Shown: positions 60,841 to 64,000 of the stretch, one piece after another
Layout: every line of letters begins with the position of its first letter
How positions within the stretch are numbered: the stretch's first letter is position 1
Source: Caulobacter sp. 602-1
GTDB lineage: Bacteria; Pseudomonadota; Alphaproteobacteria; Caulobacterales; Caulobacteraceae
Direction of reading: 5' to 3'
Assembly (NCBI RefSeq): GCF_003931565.1
Contig: NZ_RRYI01000003.1
Location: forward strand, 1 to 64,000
Length of the DNA stretch: 64,000 nt
Program-made: the position numbers and the translations under genes
Notes under the pieces: generated by a model
Told to the model about the DNA's origin: nothing
Database searches by the model: none
The model's input: the letters and a program-made list of their open reading frames with translations, nothing else

Positions 60841-63336
60841 TTAGTGGCGGAACGTGACGCCCACGCCCATGAAGCGCGGCTTGCCGGCGATGAAGGTCGG
60901 GATGCCGAAGCTGTCGCCCGTGTTGCCCGCGTCCTTCAGGTACTTCTGGTCGGTGAGGTTCTCGACGAAGGCCTCGACCTTCCAGCGGTCGTCCGCGGCG
61001 CCGAAGCCGACGCGGACGTTCAGCAGGCCGTAGGCGTTCTGGTACTCGTCGACCGTGGTGTCGGGGAACAGGCCCCCCGACTGCAGGTCCGAGCGGTCGT
61101 TGTCGTCGTCGAAGAACATCTTCGAGCGCCAGGTGTAGGTCGGGGTGAAGGTCAGCTTGCCGCCCAACGCCTCGTGGCTGAAGGCCGCGCCCACCGAGAA
61201 GGTGCTGTCCGGCGACAGGCGGAAATGGTTGCCCTCGCGCAGACCGGTCTTCAGGCGGGCGTGGTTGTAGCCGTAGGTCGCGAACAGGGTCCAGTAGTCG
61301 TCGGCCTGGACGCGGGCCTCGCCCTCGAAGCCGTAGGCCTTGGCCTTGCCGGCGTTCAGGGTCACGACCTGCGCGCCCTGGCGGAAGCTGGTGGCGAAGT
61401 TGTCGTAGTCGTAGTGGAACACCGCGCCCGACAGGAACACGCGACCGCCGGCCAGCTTGGCCTTGGCGCCGCCCTCGACGCTGTTGACCTCTTCGGCGGC
61501 GACCACGTTGAAGCGCGCCGAACCCAGAGGCGTGGCCGGAGCGCTGGTCGAGATCACATCCGGGCGACGGCCGCGGGCGTAGGAGGCGTAGAAGCTCAGG
61601 TCTTCCGAAGCGGCGTAACGACCGACCAGGCGCCAGGTCAGGCCGCTGTCGTCGATCTTCTTGCTGAAGCGGTCGCCGTTGTTCGCCGTCGGCTGGGTGA
61701 TCAGGCCGACCATCGGCAGGGCCGGATTGTTCACCGCGTTCGGTTGGGCGGCCAGGAACAGGTTGGTCGGGGTCGGGGCGGCCAGCAGGATGCCCAGGAT
61801 CGAACGGCCGTTGTCGACGCTCGAGGCGTAGGCGGCCTCGCGGTCTTCGCTGGTGTAGCGGATGCCGGCCGTGATCTCGAACTTGTCGGTCAGCTTGAAA
61901 GTGCCGTCGGCATAGACGTCATAGGCGGTGTTCTCGCTGTAGTTGGCGAAGGTCTCGCGGTGGATCGGCTTCAGGTTCGAGACGATCCCCGGCGCGATGG
62001 CGCTCGGAATGCCGAAGCCCAGTTGCAGCACCTGCGCCAGATAGGCCGGGTTGGTCAGCACGGCCAGAGGCTGCGGGTTCGGACGGCTGATGCCCAGGGG
62101 CGTGTTCCCGGCCAGCAGCGCGAGCACCAGGCGCTCGTCATACTGTCCCGGAATCCGCCACGAACCGGTCTCGTGGAAGTAGTTGCCGCCGACGAAGCCC
62201 GAGAAGCGGCCGCCGTCGTCATAACGCAGGCGCAGTTCCTGGCTCTGCTGACGGCCCTTGGCGTCCTCGGCGAAGGTCAGGATCGGCAGGCTCGTACCGT
62301 CCGGATCGAACACTTCGTTCGAGTGGAAGGCGCGCGTGGCGGTGATCGACGACAGGGTCAGGCTGTCGCTGAGCTTGTACTCGGCCAGGGCGGTCAGGCC
62401 GTAGACCTTGCGGTCCAGGCCCAGCGGCTTGCCGCCTTCGAAGCCCGCGCCCGGCGACAGGGTGGCGGCGGAGGCCACGCCGGTGTCGCCCAGCACCGCG
62501 CCGGTGACCGGGTTGGTCGGATTGAAGGTGTGGCTCTTGAACGAGGTGCCGGTGGTGTCGTCGACCTGGTAGTTGCCGATCAGGTCCAGCTTCAGGTTAC
62601 CCGGCTCCAGGTGGTAGGCGACGCGCACGGCCTGGCTGTCGGTCGAGTTGTAGGGGTCGCCGCCAGCCGCGTCGTCGACATAGCCGTCGACCTGGCGGGT
62701 GCGGGCGGCGATGCGCAGCGCGCTGCCGTCGCCGAACGCGAAATTGACCATGGCGTCGCCGGTGAAATAGCCCCCGGTGCCGCCCTCGGCCTTCAGCGCC
62801 CAGTCGGTCTTGGCCGGGTTGGCCTTGTTCTGCACCAGGTTCACCGCGCCGATCAGGGCGCCGCGCCCGAACAGGGTCGATTGCGGGCCCTTGGCGACCT
62901 CGACCCGCTCCATGTCGAACAGCTCGACATACGAGCCGCGCGAGCGCGAGATCGACACGCCGTCCTGATAGATCGACACCCGCGCCTCGTCGGCGGACGA
63001 GCCGGAGTCGGAGGTGATGCCGCGCATCACGAAGCCGGAGTTGTTGTTCGACTGGTTTTGCACCAGGAAGCCGGGCGTGAAGGCCGACAGCTCCTCGAAC
63101 GACTTGACGCCGATGGCCTCCAGGAACTTGCCCGAATAGGCGGTGACCGCGATCGGCACCTCCACCGGGTCCTGGGCGCGCTTCTGGGCGGTGATGACCA
63201 GTTCGCCCAGCTGGGTGGCCTGATCGTTGTTGGCCGGCGCCGGCGTCTCATCGGCGGCCATGGCCGGAGCGGCGATGGCCAGGGCCAGGGCCAGGATGCT
63301 GGCGGTCAACAGCGTGGTGGTGCGGAAAGCGTGCAT
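60841..63336 (-). CDS. TonB-dependent receptor (second)
   Basis: 831 residues. Signal peptide about 1-27 (ending MAA). A TonB-box-like LGELVITAQKR is followed by the plug (VEVPIAVTAYSGKFL, AFTPGFLVQNQSNNNSGFVMRGI, VEVAKGPQSTLFGRGALIGAVNLV). The barrel ends GVTFRH. The EVPIAVTAYSG plug is the sort seen in Sphingomonad/Caulobacter receptors of unknown ligand. The ATG at 63336 has GAGGGG upstream. It precedes phoD on the same strand. Confidence 0.92.
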   Translation of the reverse strand: MHAFRTTTLLTASILALALAIAAPAMAADETPAPANNDQATQLGELVITAQKRAQDPVEVPIAVTAYSGKFLEAIGVKSFEELSAFTPGFLVQNQSNNNSGFVMRGITSDSGSSADEARVSIYQDGVSISRSRGSYVELFDMERVEVAKGPQSTLFGRGALIGAVNLVQNKANPAKTDWALKAEGGTGGYFTGDAMVNFAFGDGSALRIAARTRQVDGYVDDAAGGDPYNSTDSQAVRVAYHLEPGNLKLDLIGNYQVDDTTGTSFKSHTFNPTNPVTGAVLGDTGVASAATLSPGAGFEGGKPLGLDRKVYGLTALAEYKLSDSLTLSSITATRAFHSNEVFDPDGTSLPILTFAEDAKGRQQSQELRLRYDDGGRFSGFVGGNYFHETGSWRIPGQYDERLVLALLAGNTPLGISRPNPQPLAVLTNPAYLAQVLQLGFGIPSAIAPGIVSNLKPIHRETFANYSENTAYDVYADGTFKLTDKFEITAGIRYTSEDREAAYASSVDNGRSILGILLAAPTPTNLFLAAQPNAVNNPALPMVGLITQPTANNGDRFSKKIDDSGLTWRLVGRYAASEDLSFYASYARGRRPDVISTSAPATPLGSARFNVVAAEEVNSVEGGAKAKLAGGRVFLSGAVFHYDYDNFATSFRQGAQVVTLNAGKAKAYGFEGEARVQADDYWTLFATYGYNHARLKTGLREGNHFRLSPDSTFSVGAAFSHEALGGKLTFTPTYTWRSKMFFDDDNDRSDLQSGGLFPDTTVDEYQNAYGLLNVRVGFGAADDRWKVEAFVENLTDQKYLKDAGNTGDSFGIPTFIAGKPRFMGVGVTFRH

Positions 63337-63428
63337 CGAATATCCCCTCGGCGCCATACTAGACCTGGGCCGTAGGCATGGGCCGTGTCGGCGACGCGAC
63401 GAGCGTGTGACGGAGTGATGAAACCCCA

Positions 63429-64000
63429 GTGGATACAGTCGAAGATCAGCTGGATGACGACGCGCTGGACGGCGATGCTCCCGAAGTCGGCGCCGGCGAG
63501 GCGCTGACCGCCGAGTTGCCCGACAGCCTGGCCGGCCAGCGGCTGGACAAGGTGCTGGCCCCGCTGTTCCCCGACCTGTCGCGCGCCCGTCTGCAGGCCC
63601 TGATCGGCGAGGGCCGTCTCTCCCTGGACGGCCAGCCGATCACCGACGCCGCGCGCAAGGCCAGGGCCGGGACCTACGTGCTGTCGGTGCCGCCCCCATC
63701 CCCGGCCGAGCCGGAGCCCGAGGCCATCCCGCTATCGATCCTCTACGAGGACGAGCACCTGATCGTGGTCGACAAGGCCGCAGGCATGGCCGTGCATCCG
63801 GCGCCCGGCACGCCGAACGGCACGCTGGTCAACGCCCTGCTGCACCACTGCGGCGCCAGCCTGTCGGGCATCGGCGGCGTGGCGCGGCCCGGCATCGTCC
63901 ACCGCCTGGACAAGGACACGTCCGGCGTCATGGTCGCGGCCAAGAGCGACGTGGCGCATCAGGGCCTGTCGAAGCTGTTCGCCACCCACGACATCGACCG
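63429..64000 (+). CDS. rluD: RluD-type 23S rRNA pseudouridine synthase (partial, runs off the window)
   Basis: About 190 residues are visible. An acidic leader is followed by an S4 RNA-binding domain (GQRLDKVLAPLFPDLSRARL, about 40-60, to ISRDAARKAR-like residues). The catalytic core then begins: LYEDEHLIVVDKAAGMAVHPAPG and the active-site RPGIVHRLDKDTSGVMVAAK with the catalytic Asp. The start GTG at 63429 is the first usable codon in frame; its RBS is weak. RluD versus RluC/RluA cannot be fixed without the end, but the S4 plus HRLDKDTSG build favours RluD. Confidence 0.85.
   Translation, partial: MDTVEDQLDDDALDGDAPEVGAGEALTAELPDSLAGQRLDKVLAPLFPDLSRARLQALIGEGRLSLDGQPITDAARKARAGTYVLSVPPPSPAEPEPEAIPLSILYEDEHLIVVDKAAGMAVHPAPGTPNGTLVNALLHHCGASLSGIGGVARPGIVHRLDKDTSGVMVAAKSDVAHQGLSKLFATHDID

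Noticed and set aside
58507-63375. A very long open frame on the plus strand (about 1,620 codons)
   Set aside because: It lies antisense to phoD and the second TonB receptor, has no family motif, and is an artefact of GC-rich third positions in the true genes.

Overview
The window is high-GC, gene-dense alphaproteobacterial DNA. The best fit is Caulobacter or a close relative (Caulobacterales). Reasons are strong GC bias at third codon positions, a TonB-dependent receptor plus flavin-halogenase sugar-utilisation locus, a bc1-type respiratory chain, a petP/petR-like regulator pair, many start-stop overlaps (ATGA, TGATG), and alphaproteobacterial palindromic intergenic repeats. No tRNA, rRNA, CRISPR array, transposase or prophage gene was seen. 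It reads as chromosomal core with one clear accessory catabolic locus. All assignments come from reading translations and motifs by eye; no search was run.

Layout. 1-409: intergenic, with a palindromic repeat and a cloverleaf-like inverted repeat. 410-2409: aldehyde dehydrogenase and Nudix hydrolase. 2501-4880: a pterin/folate cluster (FolB/FolX-like, PTR1/FolM-like reductase, QueD/PTPS-like, FolB). 4884-7488: membrane proteins, including a tandem pair and a TPR protein. 7550-17085, minus strand: a carbohydrate locus reading LacI regulator, tandem operators, TonB receptor, tryptophan-halogenase-like protein, GH3, GH30. 17500-19792: AhpC/AhpF behind an OxyR-type site. 19824-21238: membrane LuxR-type regulator, cytochrome b561-like protein and a small exported protein. 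21359-24891: IlvE, then MarR (PetP-like), response regulator (PetR-like) and histidine kinase.

25026-29559: TetR, ProC, YbjN, UbiK-like protein, Lgt and a MidA-like methyltransferase. 29556-34823: PgeF, Prs, a lipoprotein, ribosomal protein L25, Pth and a TPR membrane protein. 34881-41999: DUF2975/XRE pair, hydrolases, pirin, YchF, two dienelactone hydrolases, a histidine phosphatase, a degenerate aspartyl-protease-like protein and a GNAT protein. 42071-44774, minus strand: petABC. 44980-51399: TrmL, membrane protein, polyprenyl-sugar glycosyltransferases (GT2 and PMT/ArnT type), HMG-CoA lyase, exported proteins and a second GT2. 51399-56033, minus strand: ThrS, YidD, Fe-S scaffold, SRPBCC protein, CysS. 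56232-58903: FolE, DUF817 protein, HisI, LysE exporter. 59023-63336, minus strand: PhoD phosphatase and a second TonB receptor. 63429-end: start of an RluD-type pseudouridine synthase.

How genes work together. The LacI-TBDR-halogenase-GH3-GH30 block looks like one regulated system for capturing and hydrolysing a beta-glucan or other beta-glucoside. The pterin cluster with the distant folE could supply both tetrahydrofolate and a reduced pterin such as tetrahydromonapterin. The PetP/PetR-like pair and petABC are about 18 kb apart, although in Rhodobacter they are neighbours. AhpC and AhpF form a peroxide-reducing pair with an OxyR-like site just upstream.
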